A stretch of 18,823 nucleotides of DNA from ASMP01 sp041484115 (GTDB lineage: Archaea > Nanobdellota > Nanobdellia > Pacearchaeales > GW2011-AR1): positions 1-18,823 of the forward strand of contig JBGPHA010000008.1 in NCBI GenBank assembly GCA_041484115.1. The letters are read 5' to 3'. Both the position numbers and the translations under genes were made by a program. Below the pieces are notes generated by a model that was not told where the DNA came from, made no database searches, and was given only the letters and a program-made list of their open reading frames with translations. This document shows, piece by piece, positions 1 to 6,335 of this stretch (the stretch's first letter is position 1; each line of letters starts with the position of its first letter).

Positions 1-2
1 AA

Positions 3-266
3 AATCAATTGAAAATTGTTTCCGCATTATTAGTAAGCCCAGAATTAAATCTAACAGAATTGTCTAATATAACTAAAATAGGTGTAACTAATCTAACTAT
101 ACCTGTGAGGGAACTTATTGATAAGGGTTTAGTCACAGAAAAAAAAGATAGTGAAGATAAAAGAATAAAATATATTCGCCTTTCAGATAATAGTTACTTG
201 AAACTTTTTTGGGAATCTAAAAAAGTTAAAGAAAAAACAGATGAATCCCAGAAAAAGCTTCTTTAA
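3..266 (+). CDS. MarR-like winged-helix DNA-binding protein, 5'-partial
   Basis: The reading frame is open to the left window edge, so the N-terminus is probably outside. The TTG at position 9 is the first possible start seen but is not convincing. The visible part reads as a winged helix-turn-helix: a helix (NLTELSNIT), a recognition-like helix (VTNLTIPVRELIDKGLV), then a wing containing EDKRIKYIRLSD. That pattern is typical of the MarR family, where dimers bind palindromic operators and often respond to small ligands. The C-terminal 20 residues are lysine-rich. No target or ligand can be inferred. It lies beside a virus-like surface protein gene, so it could be the regulator of an integrated element or an ordinary chromosomal regulator. 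The fold is fairly clear; the subfamily is not. Confidence 0.6.
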   Translation, partial: NQLKIVSALLVSPELNLTELSNITKIGVTNLTIPVRELIDKGLVTEKKDSEDKRIKYIRLSDNSYLKLFWESKKVKEKTDESQKKLL

Positions 267-346
267 TAAAAATATAAAATGAAGTTTACAATGGCTTTTA
301 TTTAGCAAGTCGAAAGAATTAAAAATGAGAAAAACTAATAGTATGT

Positions 347-622
347 ATGGGGATTTTAGATTGGTTTAGGGGATATAATGGACTTCCAAGAGGAAAAAGT
401 AAGGGAGATATTGAGAGATTTCATAAAATGTTAAAAACCCCTGAATTTTCAGGAGTTCACCCAAAAGAAAGAAAACTTAGTCCTACGATTGTAATTTGTA
501 AAGATTGTAAATATCGAACCTTTGCTTTCATAGATTTATCAAATCCAAGAGGATGTTCAAGATGTGATGGTAAGTTAGAAATAATTGCTAAGGGTGTGGA
601 AATGGGTAAAAACGCTGTATGA
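347..622 (+). CDS. Small zinc-ribbon protein of unknown function
   Basis: A 91-residue basic protein. Its only recognisable feature is a two-knuckle zinc-binding pattern near residues 51-73: CKDC, about 18 residues, then CSRC, as in zinc ribbons that bind nucleic acid or act in small regulators. The N-terminus (MGILDWFRGYNG) is hydrophobic but too short for a membrane segment. The ATG at 347 is the first in frame. An A/T-rich element (attaaaaat, about 318-326) lies about 25 nt upstream, matching the leaderless pattern of other genes here, and there is no Shine-Dalgarno sequence. It sits between a MarR-like gene and a tail-fibre-like gene, all on the plus strand. I do not recognise the family; the zinc ribbon is inferred from cysteine spacing alone. 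Confidence 0.55.
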   Translation: MGILDWFRGYNGLPRGKSKGDIERFHKMLKTPEFSGVHPKERKLSPTIVICKDCKYRTFAFIDLSNPRGCSRCDGKLEIIAKGVEMGKNAV

Positions 623-677
623 ATTAGAAGAATCATATCCGCCAAAAAATTAAGAGGAAATCTTGAAGTATAAAAAA

Positions 678-683
678 GAGGTC
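678..683 (+). promoter_or_regulatory. Shine-Dalgarno site of the LamG/tail-fibre-like gene
   Basis: GAGGTC lies 2 nt before the ATG at 686 and matches the anti-Shine-Dalgarno end of 16S rRNA. It supports the chosen start. It also sets this gene apart from most core genes here, which look leaderless. Confidence 0.5.
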
Positions 684-685
684 AA

Positions 686-2173
686 ATGAACAAAATAACT
701 AAGAACACGATTTATGGACTTTTAGGAATTTGTATAATACTTTTTATGGGAATGGCAAGTGCAACAAGTAATTGGACACAAAGTAGTCTGGGAAATGGAT
801 TAGTTGCATATTACTCATTAGATGAAGATGCAGGGACTAATTTCCAAAATAATGCCACTCCTTATGACAATAATGGGACAGGCAATGCTACAGGTATTGC
901 TGGAGGAAGTGGGAAATTAGGATTTGGAGGAAGTTTTGATGGAAATAAATATGTAGGAATGAGTAATTTTATAAGACCAACATCTGCATTTACTATAACA
1001 GCTTGGATAAATTTAACAGGAACAACTAAGATTCAATATATGATTGTTGGTGGTGATGATGTTGCAGGTACTGGTGGGACAAGAAGTTTTTATTTTGAAA
1101 TTATAGAAAGTACAGATAAATTAGAAGGTTGTATTGTTGATAATTGTACAACAAGCAATGATACAATTTCCAAAAATGCCTGGAACTTTGTAACAATGGT
1201 ATATAATGGAACCCATATAACAGTTTACATAAATAAAGACCCCAAAGGCTCTTTACTCCAAGGGACAGAGAATTCTGGAACAGGTATTGCGATTGGTGCT
1301 TTTAGTGATGATACAACTGCTGCATTTGAAAATGACTATAAGTTTGTTGGATATATAGATGAAGTTGGAATTTGGAACAGGACATTAAGTGCCTCGGAAA
1401 TTTCTGATTTATATAATAATGGAACTGGTTTGGCTTATGGACAGTCAAGTCCGCCATCGCCACCAAACGTCACCACATTCGAAAATGTTAATATAACCAA
1501 TAATTTAACCGTAGGAAATAACTTCACAGCTTCTAATGGCTTTTTTACTAATTTAGGTTTAGCTATTTCACGGATAGTAAAGGGGTGGTTTACTGATATT
1601 GATGTTTCTGGAACAACAAATTTAACTGGACCAACATATCTTCTTAATACATCATGTTCTTTAGGACAGGTTTTAACCACAAATGCTTCGGGTTTTGTTT
1701 CTTGTGTTACAGACGCAACTGGAAGTTATCCAGCAACAAACAAGACAACAGCAAACATAAGCACGACGGTAACGACGGTTTATAACACGACAATATTTAT
1801 GACTCCAATGTCCGCAAATAAGAATTATACAATAGAATGCAGATTTGATACATACACCTCGTCATCAGCAGTTGGAGTTCAATATAATATTTCTGTGCCC
1901 AATGGATTTAGAATATTTAGAGGAGCTTGGCAACAACCCCAAACAAGGGTGGCAACGAATTTCACAAATTGTATGAGCACAACTTTAAGTTCTTGCGTTG
2001 GAGCACCAACAGCAGGACTTGTTGCGGGACTTCCAGCATACTTTGATGGTTACTTTGAATTAACAACAGCAGGAAACCTTAATGTTTCTATGAAAGCAGA
2101 AGCAGCAGGAACAGTAACGACGGGCAAAGGAAGCTGGTGCAGATTAACAGATGTAAATCAGGGGACGGCTTAA
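686..2173 (+). CDS. Secreted LamG-domain protein with phage tail-fibre-like C-terminal region
   Basis: A 495-residue protein with an N-terminal signal peptide or membrane anchor (about residues 1-26, ending MASATS). A concanavalin A-like/LamG domain follows at about residues 36-250. It opens with GLVAYYSLDE and closes with the family hallmark YIDEVGIWNRTLSASEI. After a proline-rich linker (SSPPSPPNV) comes a beta-rich part with NVTTFENVNITNNLTVGNNF and then CSLGQVLTTNASGFVSC. This GQVLTT-type motif is common in phage tail fibres and receptor-binding proteins. The last 130 residues (NKNYTIECRF through GSWCRLTDV) resemble a beta-sandwich tip module also seen in viral structural proteins. More than 20 N-x-S/T sequons suggest heavy glycosylation. 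No C-terminal membrane helix is seen. It could be an archaeal virus fibre or a cellular adhesin. LamG is clear; the viral reading is inference. Confidence 0.65.
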   Translation: MNKITKNTIYGLLGICIILFMGMASATSNWTQSSLGNGLVAYYSLDEDAGTNFQNNATPYDNNGTGNATGIAGGSGKLGFGGSFDGNKYVGMSNFIRPTSAFTITAWINLTGTTKIQYMIVGGDDVAGTGGTRSFYFEIIESTDKLEGCIVDNCTTSNDTISKNAWNFVTMVYNGTHITVYINKDPKGSLLQGTENSGTGIAIGAFSDDTTAAFENDYKFVGYIDEVGIWNRTLSASEISDLYNNGTGLAYGQSSPPSPPNVTTFENVNITNNLTVGNNFTASNGFFTNLGLAISRIVKGWFTDIDVSGTTNLTGPTYLLNTSCSLGQVLTTNASGFVSCVTDATGSYPATNKTTANISTTVTTVYNTTIFMTPMSANKNYTIECRFDTYTSSSAVGVQYNISVPNGFRIFRGAWQQPQTRVATNFTNCMSTTLSSCVGAPTAGLVAGLPAYFDGYFELTTAGNLNVSMKAEAAGTVTTGKGSWCRLTDVNQGTA

Positions 2174-2212
2174 AATAATAAACAGAAAACTAATTTTTAA
2201 CTATTTGTATTC

Positions 2213-2260
2213 CCGTGCAAACAGACCCTATTCTCGTGCAGAATTACTTTGTCGTGCAAA
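2213..2260. repeat. Three direct repeats of CGTGCA upstream of dnaG
   Basis: CGTGCA occurs at 2214-2219, 2235-2240 and 2253-2258, two of them as TCGTGCA. Start-to-start spacings are 21 and 18 nt, close to two helical turns. The hexamer stands out in very AT-rich DNA. It lies after the stop of the LamG gene and before a TATA-like element at 2303-2310. Protein-binding sites are possible; no function is shown. Confidence 0.45.
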
Positions 2261-2302
2261 GCCTGTTTATACAAAAACCTTAAAAAGTCGACAAACATTG
2301 AA

Positions 2303-2310
2303 TTTATATA
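2303..2310 (+). promoter_or_regulatory. TATA-like element upstream of dnaG (distal)
   Basis: TTTATATA-type sequence. Initiation would fall near 2330-2335, giving a leader of about 115 nt that includes the GGAGG at 2430-2434. A second TATA-like stretch (ctatataatta, 2410-2420) would give a much shorter transcript starting near 2441, after that GGAGG. The sequence alone does not decide between them. Confidence 0.4.
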
Positions 2311-2322
2311 GAAATATACTGC

Positions 2323-2344
2323 GATTATTCAATTTTAAATAATC
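2323..2344. repeat. Inverted repeat in the dnaG leader
   Basis: GATTATT (2323-2329) and AATAATC (2338-2344) form a perfect 7-bp dyad with an 8-nt loop, at the transcription start predicted from the TATA element at 2303. An overlapping dyad pairs ATTGAAT (2297-2303) with ATTCAAT (2327-2333). All are A/T-rich, so chance is a real possibility. Confidence 0.3.
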
Positions 2345-2448
2345 ACATTCACATTCACTTTAATTAGTTAATTTTGGAAGGTAGTAAAAGTTAGTAATTA
2401 GGTATTTTTCTATATAATTAAATAATATTGGAGGAATCCAAAAATACA

Positions 2449-3603
2449 ATGGCAAAAATAAGTCCTGTATCGATCAAGTATATGATACATGCAAATTTTA
2501 GAGTAGAAGGAGCTTTGGAAAAGCCTGACGTAATCGGAGCTATTTTCGGACAGACAGAAGGCCTTTTAGGATCTGATTTAGAGATGCGTGAGTTGCAGAA
2601 AGAAGGAAAAATAGGAAGAATTGAAGTGGAACTTGAAAGAAAAGACAAGATAACTACCGGTATCATAAAAATACCGACAGCCTTAGACCAATCAGAAACC
2701 ACTTTGATTGCTGCAGCTGTAGAAACTATTGAAAAAATTGGTCCCTGCGATGCCCAAATTGAAGTTGAAAGGATAGAAGATGTGCGTGGAAGCAAAAGGG
2801 ATTACATAATTGAAAGAGCGAAAAAGCTGATGTCTGAATTGAAAGGAACAACTGATTCCAGGGAAATCTCTAAGGAGATAAAAGAATCTGCAAGAACAGC
2901 TGGGGTCAAGGAATATGGAGATGAAAAACTTTCTCATGGAGATATTTCTGGCAATGAGGTTATTGTTGTGGAAGGAAGAGCAGATGTCCTAAATTTAATG
3001 AGGGCAGGCGTAAATAATGTAATTGCTATGAATGGAACCAAGCTTCCTGAGAGCATAAAAAAGTTGTCTGAAGAAAAAGAAATAACCCTTTTTGTAGATG
3101 GGGACAGGGGAGGAAAACTTATAGCACAGAATGTCACAGATAATGCAAGAATTAAGTACATCGCTGTGGCTCCTGATGGAAAAGAAGTAGAAGAGCTTAC
3201 AGGCAAAGAGATTCTTATTTGTCTGAGAAGAAAGGTTTCTGCCGAAGAGTTTCTTTCAAGGGAAAGATATTCTGGAAGAAGTTCAGAAGGCAGAACCTTT
3301 GGTTCTTCACCCTCTCCTTTTTTAAATGAAAAAGCAAAAGAAGAAATAAGAGAAATAGCAAATAAAAATAAAGGATCTGGGAAAGCAATCTTTCTCAATA
3401 ATTCTCTTGAGGAAATAAAAAGCGTTTCTGAAAAATCCATGGGAAGTGCTCTAAGAAAGATTAAGGAAAAACCCTATGTTATAATTATTGATGGGACTGC
3501 AAACAAAGGAACGATAAGCAGTATAGAAGAATCAGGGGCTAAAATTCTAGTAGCAAAAAACTTTACAACTACAGATACAGACATTGAGTTGTTAAGTTTC
3601 TGA
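2449..3603 (+). CDS. dnaG: Archaeal DnaG-type primase (Toprim domain)
   Basis: A 384-residue protein with the architecture of archaeal DnaG: a conserved N-terminal domain (MAKISPVSIKYMIHANF) and a central Toprim domain at about residues 168-245. The Toprim glutamate lies in VVEGRADV (E175) and the acidic pair in FVDGDRGG (D217, D219), the Mg2+-binding residues of primases and topoisomerases. In archaea this protein can make RNA primers and, in Sulfolobus, also associates with the RNA exosome, so the cellular role here is open. The frame extends upstream to a TTG at 2428, but that codon abuts the GGAGG at 2430-2434; the ATG at 2449 begins with the family's usual MAKxSP and is preferred. The gene converges on the exonuclease with one base between their stops. 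Confidence 0.92.
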   Translation: MAKISPVSIKYMIHANFRVEGALEKPDVIGAIFGQTEGLLGSDLEMRELQKEGKIGRIEVELERKDKITTGIIKIPTALDQSETTLIAAAVETIEKIGPCDAQIEVERIEDVRGSKRDYIIERAKKLMSELKGTTDSREISKEIKESARTAGVKEYGDEKLSHGDISGNEVIVVEGRADVLNLMRAGVNNVIAMNGTKLPESIKKLSEEKEITLFVDGDRGGKLIAQNVTDNARIKYIAVAPDGKEVEELTGKEILICLRRKVSAEEFLSRERYSGRSSEGRTFGSSPSPFLNEKAKEEIREIANKNKGSGKAIFLNNSLEEIKSVSEKSMGSALRKIKEKPYVIIIDGTANKGTISSIEESGAKILVAKNFTTTDTDIELLSF

Positions 3604-3604
3604 G

Positions 3605-4198
3605 TTATAGCAGATAATCAGGAATTGGAAAACGCGAAAATTCTTCAAGAAGACCTTTTCCGTGAATTAATCTGGAGAGAGATTCTGCCTCCATTTTTGC
3701 TCCAGTGAGTGCATTGTGGGGTTTTGGTTCTTCTGGTAATCCTGTAAAAGAGTGGATATAACCTGAAGTCAAGTCTGGTTTATCTTTATTGAACGGTATA
3801 TCAAATCCTATTTTTACATGTCTAGTAAATCCCTCTGAATGCAAGTCTATATTTCTAACAGGAAAAATCCATGGGATTCTGTGTTTCTCGGCTGCAGCGA
3901 GCAAAAAAGAGGCATCAAAAAAAGTATTATGACCTGCGAGAATCCTAAATTTTATTTTTCCTGCCCATTCAAAGAACCTAATTAAAAGACTTCCGAGGCT
4001 TTCTTTTGCAGGATCAGTTATTTCTTCTATAGAAAAACCATTCACTTCAAGGGCAAGGGAAGATACCTCTGCCCCTGGCCATATTTTACATTCTCCGTAA
4101 AACTTATTTTCAGGATTGAAAAAATCCACCGCTCCTATACTGACTATGGAATTTTTCTTTGGATCCAGTCCTGTAGTTTCAACATCAACAACAATCAT
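3605..4198 (-). CDS. DnaQ-like (DEDDh) 3'-5' exonuclease domain protein with altered Exo III motif
   Basis: A 197-residue stand-alone exonuclease domain of the RNase T/DnaQ superfamily. Exo I is at the N-terminus (VDVETTGLD, D5 and E7), Exo II is LAGHNTFFDASFL (D95), and the Exo III region is PHNALTGAKMEAE with H161. In canonical DEDDh enzymes the histidine is followed five residues later by aspartate (H-x4-D). Here that position is G166 (codon GGA, 3701-3703 on the complement), so a metal ligand appears to be missing. The protein may use another residue, be weakly active, or bind nucleic acid without cutting. Likely substrates are single-stranded DNA or RNA ends. The start is supported by a TATA-like element about 25 nt upstream. 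It converges on dnaG. Confidence 0.82.
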   Translation of the reverse strand: MIVVDVETTGLDPKKNSIVSIGAVDFFNPENKFYGECKIWPGAEVSSLALEVNGFSIEEITDPAKESLGSLLIRFFEWAGKIKFRILAGHNTFFDASFLLAAAEKHRIPWIFPVRNIDLHSEGFTRHVKIGFDIPFNKDKPDLTSGYIHSFTGLPEEPKPHNALTGAKMEAESLSRLIHGKGLLEEFSRFPIPDYLL

Positions 4199-4217
4199 TA
4201 ATTTCTTTATTTCAAAA

Positions 4218-4226
4218 GCTTTTTAT
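4218..4226 (-). promoter_or_regulatory. TATA box of the exonuclease gene
   Basis: ATAAAAAGC on the minus strand, centred about 24-25 nt before the ATG at 4198. The predicted transcript is essentially leaderless, and no Shine-Dalgarno sequence is present. Confidence 0.5.
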
Positions 4227-4328
4227 TTATTGTTATTCCTTATCTTCTATAAGGATAATTACATTTTTAACTGAGTGTAACTAACAGTAAGTACTATAAA
4301 ATAGAGATTTTCTGTTGTCACCATAAAG

Positions 4329-4337
4329 TTTATAAAT
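4329..4337 (+). promoter_or_regulatory. Strong TATA box of the S-layer-like gene
   Basis: TTTATAAAT is close to the archaeal TATA consensus. It predicts transcription starting near 4358-4361, giving a leader of about 35 nt, and it places the hairpin at 4361-4377 at the very 5' end of the mRNA. Confidence 0.6.
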
Positions 4338-4360
4338 GAAATCTAAGTTTCATAATTTAT

Positions 4361-4377
4361 AGGAAACCTTGTTTCCT
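4361..4377. repeat. Perfect inverted repeat at the predicted mRNA 5' end of the surface-protein gene
   Basis: AGGAAAC (4361-4367), CTT, GTTTCCT (4371-4377): a 7-bp perfect stem with a 3-nt loop. The right arm also belongs to a second dyad, GTTTC-CT-GAAAC (4371-4382). It could be a 5'-protecting RNA hairpin or a DNA operator at the start site. Confidence 0.45.
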
Positions 4378-4394
4378 GAAACAAAATAAATAAA

Positions 4395-5624
4395 ATGATA
4401 CACAAAATGGAAAAGAAATTATTGGTTTCTTTCCTATTAGCGGTGAGTGTTCTGTTCCTTGCTGCTACTGTAAGCGCTACTAGCTCATTGGGAACCATTA
4501 CAAACGTTGAAGTTGATGGTATCAATGTTTCAAGTAATCCGGCAATAGTTGCTGGAGATTCTGTAACTGTAAGGGTTGATTTCAGCTCTATGGTTAATGC
4601 ATCTGACGTTACAGTAGAAATGGAAATACAAGGAAACAAGCAAAATGTCAGAGCAGATACAACAGCTTTTGATGTGGAAACTGGAAACGTTTACACAAAA
4701 TCTTTGAATCTCAATGTTCCTTTTGATCTGAAAGATGTACTTAGCGGAGACGCTACTTTGCATATCAGAATAAGTGGTTCAGGATTCAGGACTGAAGCTG
4801 ATTACAATCTGAGAGTTCAGAGACAGTCTTTCAATGCAGACATAATATCTGTAAGTGTTCCTCAGACAGTAAATGCCGGAGAACTTTTCCCGGTTGATGT
4901 TGTCATAAAGAACCTTGGTTACAACAATCTTAATAATGTTGTTGTAACTGCAAGCATACCTGCTCTTGGCTTACAAAGAACAGCTTACTTTGGAGACATT
5001 GTTGCATTAGCATGCGATAAAACCTCCACTGCTGTACAAAATTATGGTGTTGACATTACAAGAAAATGTAATGAAAATAACCAAGATAGCACAGCAGGAA
5101 GGATTTTCCTTCAGTTGCCTTGGGATGTAAAAACTGGTGCCTATACGCTTGAATTAACAGTAGATAATGCTGATACAACTTCAAGCAAAACTGTACAGGT
5201 TTCTGTAGAGAACTCTTTTTCTTCAGGAAACTTTATAGTTTCTGGCAATCAGTTGCTTATTGTGAATCCCACAAACCAGGTAGTTGTCTATAGACTTGCA
5301 CCAGAAGCTACAGGAGCTGTTACAGTTAGTTTGAGTGAAAGCCTTGTTTCTGTTCCAGCTGGATCAAGCCATACAGTCACTGTTGAAGGAACATCAAACA
5401 ATGCAGGAACACAGCCATATACTGTAGACGTTTTCAATGTAGATGGCTCTCTTTTGAGTAGAGCACAATTCACAACAACTGCAAGCACAAGTTCCGCAAG
5501 TAGCCCAATCGTTGTATTAACAGTAATACTGGCAATAATCTTTATTGTATTGCTCGTAGTTCTGATAGTATTGATTGGAAAGAAACCTGAAAAATCTGAA
5601 GAATTCGGAGAAAGCTATTACTAA
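4395..5624 (+). CDS. S-layer-like, membrane-anchored surface glycoprotein
   Basis: A 409-residue protein with a signal peptide (KKLLVSFLLAVSVLFLAATVSA), about 340 residues of beta-rich extracellular sequence, and a C-terminal membrane helix (about residues 372-395, rich in I/V/L) followed by a short charged cytoplasmic tail (KKPEKSEEFGESYY). The region around residues 150-180 (VSVPQTVNAGELFPVDVVIKNLG) resembles a CARDB/Ig-like adhesion fold. Two cysteines near residues 205 and 224 could pair. This layout matches proteins often annotated as putative S-layer proteins in DPANN archaea; that role is inferred from architecture. Two in-frame ATGs (4395 and 4407) are both possible starts, and the second would give a signal peptide beginning MEKKLL. 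A strong TATA box, 5' hairpin and T-rich terminator suggest high, monocistronic expression. Confidence 0.7.
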   Translation: MIHKMEKKLLVSFLLAVSVLFLAATVSATSSLGTITNVEVDGINVSSNPAIVAGDSVTVRVDFSSMVNASDVTVEMEIQGNKQNVRADTTAFDVETGNVYTKSLNLNVPFDLKDVLSGDATLHIRISGSGFRTEADYNLRVQRQSFNADIISVSVPQTVNAGELFPVDVVIKNLGYNNLNNVVVTASIPALGLQRTAYFGDIVALACDKTSTAVQNYGVDITRKCNENNQDSTAGRIFLQLPWDVKTGAYTLELTVDNADTTSSKTVQVSVENSFSSGNFIVSGNQLLIVNPTNQVVVYRLAPEATGAVTVSLSESLVSVPAGSSHTVTVEGTSNNAGTQPYTVDVFNVDGSLLSRAQFTTTASTSSASSPIVVLTVILAIIFIVLLVVLIVLIGKKPEKSEEFGESYY

Positions 5625-5667
5625 ATTTTTTATTTAGCTTTCTTATTTTTCTTTTTTTATTTTTTAT
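5625..5667 (+). terminator. T-rich terminator after the surface-protein gene
   Basis: Several runs of 5-7 T (tttttt, ttttt, ttttttt, tttttt) lie in the 43 nt between this stop and the convergent pcm stop. Archaeal RNA polymerase terminates on such T-tracts without needing a hairpin. Confidence 0.55.
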
Positions 5668-6285
5668 TTAATATTCTACAAAGGGCACAAAGATAAAGCC
5701 CGGAAGTCTCTTTTTTATTTCAAATTCTGTTTTGGATTTCCTCTGAATTGCTATAATTTCCTGCTCAAATCTTGAGCCCTTCGGAGCAACAATTATTCCT
5801 CCAACCTTTAGCTGCCCCATTAACTTCTCAGGAATATCTCTGAGAGCAGCACTTATGATAATTGAGTTAAAAGGAGCTTCTTCCTCAAGACCATTTATTC
5901 CATTTTTGTTATATACTCTTATTTTTCCATAATCTATAAGATTTTCCTTTGATTTCTCAGCCAGTTCTTTCACGAGTTCAACTCCAAAAACTCTGCCTTT
6001 TTCACCAACAATCTCTGAGAGCAAAGCAAGAACATAACCGGAGCCAGATCCTATCTCTAGCACTTTCTGGCCTTTCTTTAAATCCATAAGTGAAAGCATA
6101 AGGGCAATAGTGTATGGCTGACTTATCGTCTGGCCATTTCCTATAGGCAGAGCAGTGTCTTCATAAGCCATTTCCTTAACGTTTCTCGGCATGAAGTCCT
6201 CCCGTTTTACTTTTGAAAATGCATCCAGAATTTCCTGTGGAAAATTTTTTTCTTTAAGGCTTTCTAGAAGTTCTTGTTTGTTCAT
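5668..6285 (-). CDS. pcm: Protein-L-isoaspartate O-methyltransferase
   Basis: A 205-residue SAM-dependent methyltransferase that methylates isoaspartyl residues in aged proteins so they can be repaired to aspartate. Seen: the family motif GNGQTISQPY near residues 49-58, the SAM-binding loop VLEIGSGSGYV (about 75-85), the acidic ribose-binding position in VFGVELV, and the C-terminal FVPFVEY. The frame extends 13 codons further upstream to 6324 (MIKIFKLYLLFF), but that hydrophobic extension is not typical. A TATA-like element at 6306-6313 lies inside the extension and 24-25 nt before the ATG at 6285, so 6285 is chosen. It lies downstream of smc with a 50-nt gap and its own likely promoter, and converges on the surface-protein gene. 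Confidence 0.92.
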   Translation of the reverse strand: MNKQELLESLKEKNFPQEILDAFSKVKREDFMPRNVKEMAYEDTALPIGNGQTISQPYTIALMLSLMDLKKGQKVLEIGSGSGYVLALLSEIVGEKGRVFGVELVKELAEKSKENLIDYGKIRVYNKNGINGLEEEAPFNSIIISAALRDIPEKLMGQLKVGGIIVAPKGSRFEQEIIAIQRKSKTEFEIKKRLPGFIFVPFVEY

Positions 6286-6305
6286 ACAGAAAAAAAGTAA
6301 GTACA

Positions 6306-6313
6306 ATTTAAAT
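6306..6313 (-). promoter_or_regulatory. TATA box deciding the pcm start
   Basis: The self-complementary ATTTAAAT is centred 24-25 nt before the ATG at 6285. It would be internal to a gene starting at 6324, so it argues for the shorter protein. Confidence 0.45.
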
Positions 6314-6335
6314 ATTTTAATCACTACAATAAAGG

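Noticed and set aside
457..645. Minus-strand ORF antisense to the zinc-ribbon gene
   Set aside because: The plus-strand frame has the paired CxxC motifs; the antisense product has no recognisable feature.
1435..1680. Minus-strand ORF inside the LamG gene
   Set aside because: It has no promoter or ribosome-binding site and is antisense to a coherent beta-rich protein.
2213..2260. CGTGCA repeats as a CRISPR array
   Set aside because: The repeats are only 6-7 nt, number three, and have spacings too short for CRISPR; no cas genes are present.
2428..2448. TTG at 2428 as the dnaG start
   Set aside because: It abuts the likely Shine-Dalgarno site, while the ATG at 2449 matches the family N-terminus.
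6286..6324. Longer pcm start at 6324
   Set aside because: It adds an atypical hydrophobic leader, and a well-placed TATA element lies inside it.
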